From Prochlorococcus sp. AG-409-J16 (GTDB lineage Bacteria > Cyanobacteriota > Cyanobacteriia > PCC-6307 > Cyanobiaceae), in NCBI GenBank assembly GCA_003215655.1, contig QCKB01000005.1:62001-126000 (forward strand): 64,000 nt of DNA, given 5' to 3'. Of this stretch, positions 8,432-19,473 are shown piece after piece. The notes beneath the pieces are model-generated. The model saw nothing but the letters and a program-made list of their open reading frames with translations, ran no database searches and was not told the DNA's origin. The translations under genes and the position numbers were made by a program. Positions within the stretch are counted from its first letter, which is position 1. Every line of letters starts with the position of its first letter.

Positions 8432-9570
8432 CTATCCCCAAGTGTATTAATTAGCTTCTTCATGGCTTCTTCAGGTAGGTCTTTGTGCAGAGTTACTCGC
8501 AGTCTTGCAGTCCCTTCAGGTACTGTTGGTGGCCGAATGGCTACACAAAGGAGGCCACTCTCTTCAAGTTGACTTTGAAGATTTAAGGTTTTTTGATCTT
8601 CTCCAATAATTATTGACAGGATTGGACCATCGCCAGCAGGAGTGTCCCATCCTGCTTTTGTAAGTTCAATTCGCCATTGCTTTGACTTGTCTTTCAGTTG
8701 GATCCCCCACTGGGGATTTTTTTGGATGAGATTTAATGCGGCATATGCAGCAGCGGTAAGAGGAGGCGCCAGTGCAGTGGTGTAGCGAAACGCTCCCGAG
8801 TGTTGAAGGAGTTCGTCATTGAGCTTTTTATCGCATGAAAGAAAGGCCCCTCCGCTCCCAAATGCTTTGCCAAATGTGCCACTGATTATTGCTATTGGGC
8901 CATCAATTCCATAGCAAAGACCTCTCCCCTGAGGTCCCATTACTCCTAGAGCATGGGCTTCGTCTACCAATAGCCTTGCTCCATACTTCTCACAGAGTTT
9001 GGACATTTGGAGGAGTGGTGGGCTCGTCCCTTCCATGCTGAAAAGACTTTCAGTGATGACGAGAGGGGATTCCCTGGAAAGATTTTTTTGCTGCTTCTTA
9101 AGAAGACTCTCTAAATCTAGAAGGTTATTGTGTGCATAACGTTGGAGTTTGGCCCCGCTTGCTCTGACTCCAACTAATAAAGAATGGTGGATAAGTCGGT
9201 CTGTGATAACAGTTGTTTTTCTATTGGCGAGCGCCATAACTGCTGCCAAGTTGGCTTGAAAGCCGCTAGGGAAAATCAACGCATGTTCTCTCCCAAGCCA
9301 ATTTGCCAAAGACTCTTCAAGCTTTAGATGTATTGGCCTGCTCCCAGTTACCAATCTTGAACCGCCTGCCCCCACTCCCTCTGAAGAGATCGCTTGCTGG
9401 GCTGCATATGCAAGGTGTGGATGTCTACTAAGACCAAGGTAATCGTTGCTTGAAAGATCTATCAGCGGACTTGATGGTAGAGCATTTCTTAGCTCTTTTA
9501 ATTGGGTTGGCTCAGAGCCTGGGATCCAGGTTCTAATCCTTCTTCGCCTGGTAGTAGGAATATTTTCCAT
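8428..9570 (-). CDS. bioF: 8-amino-7-oxononanoate synthase BioF
   Basis: This 380-residue PLP enzyme of the alpha-oxoamine synthase family condenses pimeloyl-ACP and alanine. Signatures are DLSSNDYLGLSRHPHL, GAGGSRLVTGSRPIHLKLE, VDEAHALGVMGPQGRG and the PLP lysine in SGTFGKAFGSGGAF. It is the first gene of the biotin operon. The 103-base gap to the divergent helicase gene must hold the operon promoter, but no BirA-type palindrome stood out. Confidence 0.94.
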   Translation of the reverse strand: MENIPTTRRRRIRTWIPGSEPTQLKELRNALPSSPLIDLSSNDYLGLSRHPHLAYAAQQAISSEGVGAGGSRLVTGSRPIHLKLEESLANWLGREHALIFPSGFQANLAAVMALANRKTTVITDRLIHHSLLVGVRASGAKLQRYAHNNLLDLESLLKKQQKNLSRESPLVITESLFSMEGTSPPLLQMSKLCEKYGARLLVDEAHALGVMGPQGRGLCYGIDGPIAIISGTFGKAFGSGGAFLSCDKKLNDELLQHSGAFRYTTALAPPLTAAAYAALNLIQKNPQWGIQLKDKSKQWRIELTKAGWDTPAGDGPILSIIIGEDQKTLNLQSQLEESGLLCVAIRPPTVPEGTARLRVTLHKDLPEEAMKKLINTLGDR

Positions 9571-9673
9571 ATACGGTTTACTTTATGCAAGCCAGCTTTT
9601 TTGTGAAGAGGACCATTTTGGATTGGCGTTCCAATTGATTGAGGGCTTCTCTAAGATTGAGATTAAGAGTTGA

Positions 9674-12445
9674 GTGGAAAGCCTTACGGACTTCTCTGAG
9701 GAACATAAATTTGACTTGGACCCTTCAGCTGTTTTCCCATTTCCTTTAGATGGCTTTCAGCTCGAGGCAATAGATGCCTTGAACCAAGGACATTCTGTAG
9801 TTGTGAGTGCCCCGACTGGGTCAGGTAAGACAGTAATAGGTGAATATGCGATTTATCGAGCAATTGCTCATGGGCACAAAGTTTTTTATACCACGCCTTT
9901 AAAGGCTCTCTCTAATCAAAAGTTGCGAGATTTTCGCGATCAGTTTGGCGCTGAGAAGGTAGGCCTGATGACAGGTGATTTGAGTCTGAATAGGGATGCC
10001 TCCATAGTTGTAATGACTACTGAGATATTCCGCAACATGCTTTATGCCGCAGTGGATCAGAATGATGATCCACTTGCAGATGTTGAAACAGTTGTCTTAG
10101 ATGAGTGCCATTACATGAATGATTCTCAGAGGGGAACTGTCTGGGAGGAATCGATCATTCATTGCCCCTTATCTGTTCAATTGGTTGCACTTTCTGCAAC
10201 GGTTGCTAATGCTGGGCAGCTAACTGATTGGATTGCTAGGGTTCATGGTCCTACCCAGCTTATCTTTAGTGATTTTCGCCCTGTTCCACTGACTTTTAGT
10301 TTCTGTAGTGCAAAGGGCTTGCATCCGCTGCTGAATGATCAAGGAACAGGCATTCATCCTAATTGCAAGATCTGGAGAGCACCTAAAGGACATAAGCGGA
10401 AGGGGCGTTCTTTCAGACCACCCCAACCAGAAGCTCCTAGTAGCAGCTTTGTGATTAAGCAAATGGCTGAGCGAAAGATGTTGCCGGCTATTTATTTCAT
10501 TTTTAGTCGCCGTGGCTGTGATAGGGCGGTTAACGATCTTTCCTCTATACGCCTTGTTAATAATGAAGAGAGTGAAATTATTGGTGATCGACTAAATAAA
10601 TATCGTGAATTAAATCCTGAGGCTGTTCGTGATGGAATTCACGCTGAGGCTCTTTTAAGAGGAATTGCAGCACATCACGCAGGTGTCCTTCCAGCCTGGA
10701 AGGAATTGATTGAGGAGCTCTTTCAGCAAGGACTTGTGAAGGTTGTATTTGCGACGGAAACCCTTGCTGCTGGAATAAATATGCCTGCAAGAAGCACTGT
10801 TATTTCATCTTTATCAAAGCGAACGGAGGGAGGCCATCGTGCACTAATGGGGAGTGAGTTTTTACAAATGGCAGGGCGTGCAGGTAGGCGAGGTCTTGAT
10901 TCTCAGGGATATGTAGTAACTGCACAGACACGTTTTGAAGGAGTGCGTGAGGCAAGCCATTTGGCTTTAAGTCCTGCTGACCCATTAGTCAGTCAGTTTT
11001 CACCAAGTTATGGAATGGTCTTAAACCTCTTGCAACGTTATGACCTTGATAAGGCTAGAGAGTTAGTTGAGCGTAGTTTCGGTCGTTATCTAGCAAGCCT
11101 GGATCTTGTTGAGGAAGAGGAGATCCTAGAACAACTTGGTCTGCAGCTTGGACAGCTTCAGGGATTAGCTGGAGATGTTCCTTGGCAAGATTTTGAGGAT
11201 TACGAGAAGCGTCGTGGACGATTACGAGAAGAACGTCGATTACTCAGAATTCTTCAACAACAGGCCCAAGAGACACTTGCTAATGAATTGACTCTCGCTT
11301 TACAGTTTGCGAGAGAGGGTACGCTTGTGACTTTAAAGGCTCCTCAATTACGGGGTAGGATCTCTCCTGCTGTTTTGGTAGATAAGGTTGAAGGACCAGG
11401 TCAGTTCCCACTTCTTTTATGTCTAACTGATGAGAATATTTGGATACTTCTACCTTGTCAGGCAGTTGTAAGTTTGCATGCCGAGTTAACTTGCTTAAAA
11501 GTCAGTGAATTGAAAGAACCCACTCTTATTAGGGCTGGTGAGCTTTGTCATGGCGATCAGGCCAGTTTTGGTATTGCTATGGCAGTCACTCAAATTGCGA
11601 AACGCCATGACATGCGAACACCACAATATGACCTTGAGGGTGAAGTCCTTAACCAAGCTGAGTTAGTGCGAGGGTTGGAGAAAGACTTGTCAATGCAGCC
11701 TGCACATCGTTGGGGTGATCGAAAAAAACTAAAGAAACATCGTAGACGCATGGAGGAACTTGAAATTGAGATTAAAGAACGGAAAAAACATTTGCATCAC
11801 AGGGCTAATCGTCACTGGGAGACTTTCCTTTCTTTGATCGATATTCTGCAACAGTTTGGTTGTTTAGATAATCTTGACCCTACTGAGATCGGACGGACTG
11901 TAGCGGCACTTCGGGGGGATAATGAGCTGTGGCTAGGACTATCTTTGATGAGCGGTCATTTGGATGAGCTAGAACCTTCTGAATTAGCTGCAGTCTTAGA
12001 GGCGATTAGCACTGAGGTCAATAGACCTGATATTTGGAGTGGGTATTCTCCGCCTCCTAAAGCAGAAGAAGCTCTTCATGACTTAAGTGGGATACGTCGG
12101 GAGCTTTTATATGCTCAGGAAAGTCGTCAAGTTACTCTTCCTCTTTGGTGGGGTAATGAGCTAATGGGTTTAGTCGACTCATGGGCGAGAGGGATTGCTT
12201 GGAGTGATTTGATTGCAAATACATCGCTAGATGAAGGCGATGTAGTACGCATTATGAGACGTACGGTTGATTTGCTTGCTCAGGTTCCATATTGCGAGGC
12301 AACCAGTCAACAATTGCGCAATAATGCTCGACATGCGCTTAAAGCTATTAATCGTTTTCCAGTTTGTGAAGCTGAGGATCTCGTGAAAGATGCGGAAGTT
12401 GATAGAGGAGGGATTAACCCTGCAACAGAAAGAGCTCCAATATGA
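9674..12445 (+). CDS. Ski2/Mtr4-like DEAD/DEAH-box RNA helicase
   Basis: This 923-residue superfamily 2 helicase has all motifs in order: SAPTGSGKT (I), TTPLKALSNQK (Ia), GLMTGDLSLN (Ib), DECHYM (II), LSATVANA (III), FATETLAAGINMPARS (V) and QMAGRAGRRG (VI). A long C-terminal DSHCT-like region follows (near YSPPPKAEEALHDL and RTVDLLAQVPYC). The family includes plant ISE2 and cyanobacterial homologues linked to RNA processing. It starts at GTG at 9674. No partner gene is adjacent on this strand. Confidence 0.92.
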   Translation: MESLTDFSEEHKFDLDPSAVFPFPLDGFQLEAIDALNQGHSVVVSAPTGSGKTVIGEYAIYRAIAHGHKVFYTTPLKALSNQKLRDFRDQFGAEKVGLMTGDLSLNRDASIVVMTTEIFRNMLYAAVDQNDDPLADVETVVLDECHYMNDSQRGTVWEESIIHCPLSVQLVALSATVANAGQLTDWIARVHGPTQLIFSDFRPVPLTFSFCSAKGLHPLLNDQGTGIHPNCKIWRAPKGHKRKGRSFRPPQPEAPSSSFVIKQMAERKMLPAIYFIFSRRGCDRAVNDLSSIRLVNNEESEIIGDRLNKYRELNPEAVRDGIHAEALLRGIAAHHAGVLPAWKELIEELFQQGLVKVVFATETLAAGINMPARSTVISSLSKRTEGGHRALMGSEFLQMAGRAGRRGLDSQGYVVTAQTRFEGVREASHLALSPADPLVSQFSPSYGMVLNLLQRYDLDKARELVERSFGRYLASLDLVEEEEILEQLGLQLGQLQGLAGDVPWQDFEDYEKRRGRLREERRLLRILQQQAQETLANELTLALQFAREGTLVTLKAPQLRGRISPAVLVDKVEGPGQFPLLLCLTDENIWILLPCQAVVSLHAELTCLKVSELKEPTLIRAGELCHGDQASFGIAMAVTQIAKRHDMRTPQYDLEGEVLNQAELVRGLEKDLSMQPAHRWGDRKKLKKHRRRMEELEIEIKERKKHLHHRANRHWETFLSLIDILQQFGCLDNLDPTEIGRTVAALRGDNELWLGLSLMSGHLDELEPSELAAVLEAISTEVNRPDIWSGYSPPPKAEEALHDLSGIRRELLYAQESRQVTLPLWWGNELMGLVDSWARGIAWSDLIANTSLDEGDVVRIMRRTVDLLAQVPYCEATSQQLRNNARHALKAINRFPVCEAEDLVKDAEVDRGGINPATERAPI

Positions 12446-12476
12446 TTTCTCGTTGATGAGCTAAAACATTTGACGT

Positions 12477-13874
12477 CTATTCATGGGGCTTTGCCATTTG
12501 AGTTGGGTTGACGATGGTATTGAACTCAGATTCAGTTATATAGCCAAGTTCTAATGATGCCTGCCGAAGACTAATGTCTTTCTCGTGAGCTCTTTGGGCA
12601 ATATTGGCTGCTTTTAAGTAGCCAATTTTTGGAACTAAGGCTGTTACAAGCATTAGTGAAGCATCGAGATCTTTTTTGATATTTTTCAAGTTTGGCTCTA
12701 TCCCTTCAATCATATTTACTCTGCAACTTTGGCAAGCGTTTTGCAGTAATTCAATGCTATGGAGGAGGTTGAAGCCGATAAGCGGTTTGTAGGCATTCAT
12801 TTGGAGATGACCACTACTACCTCCTATGGCGACTGCTGCATCTAGACCTATTACCTGTGTGCAGACCATGGCCATTGCTTCGCATTGGGTGGGGTTTATT
12901 TTCCCAGGCATGATTGAACTTCCTGGCTCGTTTTCTGGGAGCTCAATTTCAGCAAGCCCTGCTCTAGGGCCACAGGCCAGAAGACGAATGTCATTTACGA
13001 TTTTTAGAAGGGCAACTGCTAGGGATCGCAGTTGGCTCATTGCATTAACCAAGCCATCATGGCTAGCCATGATGGCAAACTTATTGGGAGCATCGGCGAA
13101 TGGCAGGCCAGTTATCTCTGCTATTTCTTTGGCAATCTCTAGAGAAAAGCCAGGAGGGGTATTTAAGCCTGTGCCGACAGCAGTTCCACCTAAAGGTAAG
13201 GGGTAGAGCTCTTTTAGGGAGGCTTCAATTCGGTTATATGCAGTCTTAATTTGGTCCCTCCAGGCGGATGCTTCTTGCCCAAGAGAAAGAGGGACCGCAT
13301 CTTGAAGATGGGTGCGACCTGTTTTTATGATCCCATTCCAATCATTGCTTTTTTGATTAAACGTTTCTACCAGGGCATTTAATTCAGGTAAAAGTGATTT
13401 GGAAATACCTTTTGCGGCTGCTATGTGTATTGCTGCTGGAAATACATCGTTTGTTGATTGTGAGCGATTGACATCATCATTTGGATGTACTGGGGAATGA
13501 CTCCCTAGCTTTTTACCACTTGCAAGAGACGATAGGTTACTTATTACCTCGTTGATATTCATGTTCGTATGTGTTCCACTTCCTGTTTGCCATACTCTCA
13601 GCGGAAATTGATCATCATGAAGACCTGAAATAATTTCAGAACATGCTTTGATTATTAAATCCCGTTTAACTTGATCGAGTTCTCCTAGGCGATAATTTGT
13701 AGTTGCGGCAGCTTGTTTTATCTGTGTTAAAGCATGAATTAATTCTATAGGTATTATGTCTTTGCTTATGCAGAAGTTCTGGAGTGATCTTTGAGTTTGA
13801 GCACCCCATAGAGCCTCTGACGGGACTTCAATAGAACCAAGGCTATCTTTTTCAATTCGAAACGTTTCACTCAT
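12477..13874 (-). CDS. fumC: Fumarate hydratase class II FumC
   Basis: This 465-residue enzyme converts fumarate and malate. Signatures are TGSGTHTNMNINEV, HPNDDVNRSQSTND (substrate site), GRTHLQDAVPLSLGQE and the superfamily motif GSSIMPGKINPTQCEA. The length is normal for class II, the iron-independent, tetrameric type. It is followed upstream on the same strand by another member of the superfamily, purB, with about 156 bases between. Confidence 0.95.
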   Translation of the reverse strand: MSETFRIEKDSLGSIEVPSEALWGAQTQRSLQNFCISKDIIPIELIHALTQIKQAAATTNYRLGELDQVKRDLIIKACSEIISGLHDDQFPLRVWQTGSGTHTNMNINEVISNLSSLASGKKLGSHSPVHPNDDVNRSQSTNDVFPAAIHIAAAKGISKSLLPELNALVETFNQKSNDWNGIIKTGRTHLQDAVPLSLGQEASAWRDQIKTAYNRIEASLKELYPLPLGGTAVGTGLNTPPGFSLEIAKEIAEITGLPFADAPNKFAIMASHDGLVNAMSQLRSLAVALLKIVNDIRLLACGPRAGLAEIELPENEPGSSIMPGKINPTQCEAMAMVCTQVIGLDAAVAIGGSSGHLQMNAYKPLIGFNLLHSIELLQNACQSCRVNMIEGIEPNLKNIKKDLDASLMLVTALVPKIGYLKAANIAQRAHEKDISLRQASLELGYITESEFNTIVNPTQMAKPHE

Positions 13875-14030
13875 AATTTAGGTTGGAAGGTGAATGGGGT
13901 AAAGGAACTAGCTTCTCTTATAGATTTATAGTTAGGACTACTTTTTCTAGCATTATCTTGAGAGCTGATAGTAGTTGCTGATCTCAATCTTGGAAATAGA
14001 ATCTTGTTTTTTTTAAAGAGCATTTTTAAC

Positions 14031-15326
14031 CTATAAACCCAGTCTCTTCCATATGACGTTTAAATTTGATTTATGAATTTCTGTGCTGAAACAATCGTCT
14101 ATCTCATTTGGATTTAGGTGTTTGGTTACATCTTGATCAGTTTTAATATTTTGCTTGAAATTTCCTCCTTCTTTATTCCAAGCTGAATGGGCGTTTCTTT
14201 GAACAATTTTGTAGGCTTCTTCCCTACTAATTCCAGCCCCAATTAGCGCTAGAAGAACCCTCTGACTGAAAACAACCCCTCCATAGATATTCATGTTTCG
14301 AATCATGTTTTGTGGATATATTCCTAGCCCTTGAATTACCTCAGTCATTTCTCTAATCATGAAATGGAGTGTTGCTGAACAATCAGGCAACATCATCCTT
14401 TCGATTGAGCTATGACTAATGTCTCTTTCATGCCAGAGGGCAACATTCTCAAGGGCTGCAATTACATAACTCCGTAGGACTCTTGCTAGACCACTAATCC
14501 TTTCACTCCTAATAGGATTTCTTTTATGTGGCATGGCAGAACTGCCTTTCTGACCTTTAGCAAAGCTTTCTTCAACTTCCAGGACATCAGTCCTTTGTAA
14601 GTTGCGGATCTCTGTGGCGAAGCGATCTAGAGAGGCACCTACTAGGGCTATTGTTTGTACGAATTCAGCATGACGATCTCTTGAGATCACTTGAGTACTA
14701 GCTGTGTCAGGACTTAGTCCTAATTTTTCGCAGGTAAGTCTTTCTACTTCTGGGTCTGTATTGGCGTAAGTGCCCATAGCACCACTTACTTGCCCAACTG
14801 CTACTGAAATTTCTAATTGCTCTAGACGTTTGATATTTCGTCTTGTTTCAGCCAGCCAGCCAGCCAGTTTGAAACCGAAGGTAATGGGTTCTCCATGTAT
14901 TGCATGAGACCTGCCAATCATGACTGTGTTCTTGTGCTCTATGGCAAGACTTTTAATTGCCTTTTCTAGTTGTTTTTGTTCCTTCAAAAGCAACTTCACG
15001 GAGGATTTGAGTTGAAGTGCCAAGCCGGTATCTAAAACATCACTGCTGGTCATTCCTACATGGATAAAGCGCCCTGAGTCCCCAACATGCTCATTGACAT
15101 TTGTTAAGAAGGCAATTACGTCATGACGAACTTCAGCTTCTATTTCAAGAATTCTTTTGGGATCAAAGTCCGCCTTTTCCCGAATAGCCTGCATCGCACT
15201 CTCCGGAATCCTTCCCAATTGAAAGTTGGCCTCGCAAGCAGATAATTCAACATCAAGCCAGCTTTGATACTTGGCTGTTTCTGTCCAAATTTGGCCCATC
15301 TCGGGCAGTGTGTATCTCTCTATCAA
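14031..15326 (-). CDS. purB: Adenylosuccinate lyase PurB
   Basis: This 431-residue enzyme makes AMP from adenylosuccinate and AICAR from SAICAR in purine synthesis. Visible are HVGMTSSDVLDTGLA, GRSHAIHGEPITFGFK and the flexible catalytic loop KGSSAMPHKRNPIRSE with the serine nucleophile region. It starts MIERYTLPEMGQIWTE, the family's usual N-terminus. The fumC gene downstream contributes to fumarate recycling, a common functional pairing. Confidence 0.95.
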   Translation of the reverse strand: MIERYTLPEMGQIWTETAKYQSWLDVELSACEANFQLGRIPESAMQAIREKADFDPKRILEIEAEVRHDVIAFLTNVNEHVGDSGRFIHVGMTSSDVLDTGLALQLKSSVKLLLKEQKQLEKAIKSLAIEHKNTVMIGRSHAIHGEPITFGFKLAGWLAETRRNIKRLEQLEISVAVGQVSGAMGTYANTDPEVERLTCEKLGLSPDTASTQVISRDRHAEFVQTIALVGASLDRFATEIRNLQRTDVLEVEESFAKGQKGSSAMPHKRNPIRSERISGLARVLRSYVIAALENVALWHERDISHSSIERMMLPDCSATLHFMIREMTEVIQGLGIYPQNMIRNMNIYGGVVFSQRVLLALIGAGISREEAYKIVQRNAHSAWNKEGGNFKQNIKTDQDVTKHLNPNEIDDCFSTEIHKSNLNVIWKRLGL

Positions 15327-15369
15327 GGGAGCGCTGATGATTTAAGACCCTTGAATTTAGGTCCTTTTC

Positions 15370-15654
15370 TTAAGCAGATTTTAGACGTCTGTGCTCCACT
15401 TCCCATTGCACATATTTCCCCCATGCTTGTTGCCTAACTTTGCAAAGTCCTCCTCGGCAATGAATTACCTGAAAAGGGGGGAGGTCATTAGGCTGATTAT
15501 CTAGTGTTACAAAGCTGCCAGGTCTTAATAGCTCAAGAACCTTGTTTGAGTTCAATGAGCGTATTAAATCCAGCTTTCTTTTTGGATGCAGTGGTTGGCT
15601 TTTGCTTTTGTTTGGAGGATTTGATTGAGACACGTCCTTTCGGCCGGCTTTCAA
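15370..15654 (-). CDS. Conserved small cyanobacterial protein, function unknown
   Basis: This 94-residue basic protein is not in a family that can be named. The N-terminal third is lysine- and serine-rich and probably disordered. The rest is compact with LLRPGSFVTLDNQPNDLPPF and VHCRGGLCKVRQQAWG-like sequence (IHCRGGLCKVRQQAWG), ending in WEVEHRRL. The pattern of Gly, Cys and Trp residues suggests a small beta-rich fold, possibly nucleic-acid binding. It lies upstream of purB on the same strand, 43 bases away, and may be co-transcribed. Confidence 0.65.
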   Translation of the reverse strand: MKAGRKDVSQSNPPNKSKSQPLHPKRKLDLIRSLNSNKVLELLRPGSFVTLDNQPNDLPPFQVIHCRGGLCKVRQQAWGKYVQWEVEHRRLKSA

Positions 15655-15732
15655 TGATCTTTACGGGTGAAATGGCTTTTATGCCCAGTTATTCGGTTTT
15701 TGTTCGGTTTTCCTAAACGTTTTATTGATGAA

Positions 15733-17146
<1,414 letters not shown>

Positions 17147-17151
17147 GGATA

Positions 17152-17194
17152 AAAATCTGTCTGCCCCCCTATTAGGGGGGGGCAGACAGATTTT
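17152..17194 (-). terminator. Strong Rho-independent terminator
   Basis: A near-perfect inverted repeat: AAAATCTGTCTGCCCCCC (17152-17169) pairs with the complement at 17177-17194, with a loop of about 7 bases. Read on the minus strand it ends in a run of T, so it should stop transcription of the DUF4278 gene (17217-17435) before the gene beside glnB. The plus-strand form also ends in TTTT, so it could act in both directions. Confidence 0.85.
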
Positions 17195-17216
17195 GTTTGT
17201 GACTGTTGCTACCGAT

Positions 17217-17435
17217 TCAATTGTTAACGGCTTTATGGGCCATTTCTTTACGATGTTTGTAAACACTTCCGCGGTAGTGAAGTTCAATATTTTCATCTTG
17301 ATCAGTTGATTCGTGCCTTAATGGCGCTTGATAACGCTTCCCACGGTAGATGTGTTCAACAAAAGCAGAGCTTGCCTTTTCATGCTCTTTTGGGGCATAG
17401 GCGACACCTCGGTAGGTGTGTTGCTGATTGATCAT
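17217..17435 (-). CDS. DUF4278-like small protein with three YRG motifs
   Basis: This 72-residue protein begins MINQQHTYRGVAY. Three copies of a YRGxxY motif are visible: YRGVAY (about residues 8-13), YRGKRY (about 31-36) and YRGSVY (about 55-60), spaced about 23 residues apart. This is the motif of the DUF4278 family of short cyanobacterial proteins. An in-frame start at 17546 exists but gives an atypical N-terminal tail. It is followed by a strong terminator, so it is likely a single-gene transcript. Confidence 0.75.
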   Translation of the reverse strand: MINQQHTYRGVAYAPKEHEKASSAFVEHIYRGKRYQAPLRHESTDQDENIELHYRGSVYKHRKEMAHKAVNN

Positions 17436-17607
17436 TGTGTAAAACCTCGAAGGGATTGGATAAATACCCGTAGATAAGTTCTCTGACAGGCAGGCCTCTT
17501 CTAGGGAAGGAGCGTTGCTTCGCCTGGCGGGGGCTACTTCCGGCATATTGAGCCAATTGATTACTGTTGGCTCAGCTCAACGTTTTGTCCTTCAGAGCCT
17601 TTCTATA

Positions 17608-17639
17608 GCAAAAACGATGTTCATGGTGAACATTTTTGC
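17608..17639. promoter_or_regulatory. Palindrome between divergent DUF4278 gene and queF
   Basis: ATGTTCA (17617-17623) and TGAACAT (17627-17633) form a perfect inverted repeat around TGG. It is extended by GCAAAA on the left and TTTTGC on the right with a small bulge. It lies in a 336-base divergent intergenic region, about 130 bases before queF. It could be an operator or a hairpin; no regulator can be named. Confidence 0.35.
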
Positions 17640-17771
17640 CTTTATCTTGTTAAGACTTCCTTGAGAAAACTCTGCTTAAAGGGCTTTGGTTCCTTTGGCA
17701 TTAGTTAAGCCCTTTACGTTTGTCATGAAAATGTGTAGAGCTTTAGGGTCTTTTAATTACGGTTTAAGGCA

Positions 17772-18179
17772 GTGAGATTTGCTGACAAGGAAACTAGGGC
17801 GCCTCTTTATGGAGAGAGGGTGATTTCTCAGGCCGAATTAATATGTTTTGAGAATCCAAAGCCTGGTCGTCCATACGAAATTTCGATAGAGCTGCCTGAG
17901 TTCACTTGCAAATGTCCTTTCTCTGGCTACCCGGACTTTGCAGTTTTACGTTTGCTTTATCAGCCAGGGTTAAAAGTTATTGAATTAAAGGCATTGAAGC
18001 TTTATATAAATAGTTTCCGTGATCAAACCATTTCTCATGAAGAAGTTGCAAATAAGATAATTGATGATTTAGTGGAAGCTTGTAATCCAGAATGGATGCA
18101 GCTTGAAGCAGATTTCAATCCAAGGGGTAACGTCCATACATTAATTAAAGTTAGTCATGGGAAGAGAAAGCCTTTTTGA
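17772..18179 (+). CDS. queF: NADPH-dependent 7-cyano-7-deazaguanine reductase QueF
   Basis: This 135-residue unimodular QueF makes preQ1 for queuosine in tRNA. The catalytic Cys and substrate region are in [15 protein letters not shown], and the family QueF motif is seen as [16 protein letters not shown]. The start is GTG at 17772 ([15 protein letters not shown]). The stop is one base from the convergent ccs1 stop. Confidence 0.93.
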   Translation: MRFADKETRAPLYGERVISQAELICFENPKPGRPYEISIELPEFTCKCPFSGYPDFAVLRLLYQPGLKVIELKALKLYINSFRDQTISHEEVANKIIDDLVEACNPEWMQLEADFNPRGNVHTLIKVSHGKRKPF

Positions 18180-18180
18180 A

Positions 18181-19470
18181 CTAGAGATTCGCCACTTTTT
18201 CAAGCAAACTCGGAAGCTCATTGGCTAAACCTGTGAGATTTCTATTACAGAGTCCGCCTATATGCAGAGAAGAACTTTCAGGGTCAGACACTGCCCATAA
18301 TTGTTTTGTTGCAATCATGCTTAGAGCACCCCCAATGAGTGTGATAGCAAATCCTGTATATACCACTGGGACCCCAGGGTCTCGTTTTAAAAGGAGGCCG
18401 CTAGAAGGAATAACTTCTACGACCCTGATAGGAGTTCCATTGAAATCAAATGCTTGCCCGCCTGGTCTAGCCTTCCCTAGCAATGTTCCATTTGAATCGA
18501 AGATTTGAGCAGGACCAGTTTCACTGGTAAGACTTATTAGAACAGGATTTGTGCCATCTGGCTTTATTGGAACTACTACCCCCCAGGTTTGAGAACCTAA
18601 CTCTGGGTAACTTGTTAATGGCACTTGAAGCAAGGGACTTTCTCCTAATTGCAGGGTTATAGCTGCCAAAGCCCAATCTGCTTGGTAGATAGTCATACCC
18701 CTATACCTCAAAGGATGATTAACGCTTATTTCTTTAATATTTCCAGACTCTTGATTGCTTTCAAATATCTCAAGAATCGATTTGAATTGTTCAGGTGCTC
18801 CTGTTGGCGATCTATCTATTCGAAAGTTTTTTAGGCTGAGGGTGAGTTGGGATATGCCATCTTGATTCAGTAAATCAAAGGATCTACCCGGTGCCAGAAA
18901 TCTTTCTAAGTGTTGTCCACTCAATCCCCCCCAAACTGCTCCAATCATGAGAACTACCATCCCGATATGAACAAGAGGAGGTCCTATCCTTCCGATTAAA
19001 CCTTTTCGCGCAGCCAATCTTCCTTGCTTTTTACAGATTTGCCATCCTTGCTTCTCTAAAGTCGTGGCTAATTTTTCTAAGGTTAAATCTTTCGAATGTG
19101 TAGAGATTGTCTTAGCTACAGCTAGCTTGCTTAGCTGGCGAGGATCTTTATAGTCGATCCATTTAGCAGCTGCTTTTAATGCTGGTAATTGACGACGCCA
19201 GCTACATATTATTAGCGCTAGACCTAGCCATGCCAATAGGAATAGGAACCAGCTGCTGGTGTATACATGGTCTAATTGGAAGGTAAGGATTAGAGATCCA
19301 TTGAGTAAACCAAGCCAAGGGTTTTCATTAAATGCTTTTATGTAATTGCTCTTGGCCTCCCCTTGAGGAATTACAGTGCCAATAGCACTAAGTAATGCAA
19401 TTACTAATAAAAGTATGATCGCTACTTTTAAATCAGAGATCCAAAATATGAAGCGGCGTAATATTTTCAT
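18181..19470 (-). CDS. ccs1: Cytochrome c biogenesis protein Ccs1 (CcsB/ResB family)
   Basis: This 429-residue membrane protein belongs to system II cytochrome c maturation. The N-terminal spans ([29 protein letters not shown] split here as [20 protein letters not shown]), a third span near residues 72-92, a large periplasmic/lumenal domain and a final span near [19 protein letters not shown] fit ResB/Ccs1. It works with CcsA to deliver heme to apocytochromes on the lumenal side. It follows ccdA by 3 bases, forming a cytochrome c assembly operon with ftsW upstream. Confidence 0.92.
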   Translation of the reverse strand: MKILRRFIFWISDLKVAIILLLVIALLSAIGTVIPQGEAKSNYIKAFNENPWLGLLNGSLILTFQLDHVYTSSWFLFLLAWLGLALIICSWRRQLPALKAAAKWIDYKDPRQLSKLAVAKTISTHSKDLTLEKLATTLEKQGWQICKKQGRLAARKGLIGRIGPPLVHIGMVVLMIGAVWGGLSGQHLERFLAPGRSFDLLNQDGISQLTLSLKNFRIDRSPTGAPEQFKSILEIFESNQESGNIKEISVNHPLRYRGMTIYQADWALAAITLQLGESPLLQVPLTSYPELGSQTWGVVVPIKPDGTNPVLISLTSETGPAQIFDSNGTLLGKARPGGQAFDFNGTPIRVVEVIPSSGLLLKRDPGVPVVYTGFAITLIGGALSMIATKQLWAVSDPESSSLHIGGLCNRNLTGLANELPSLLEKVANL

Positions 19471-19473
19471 GCT

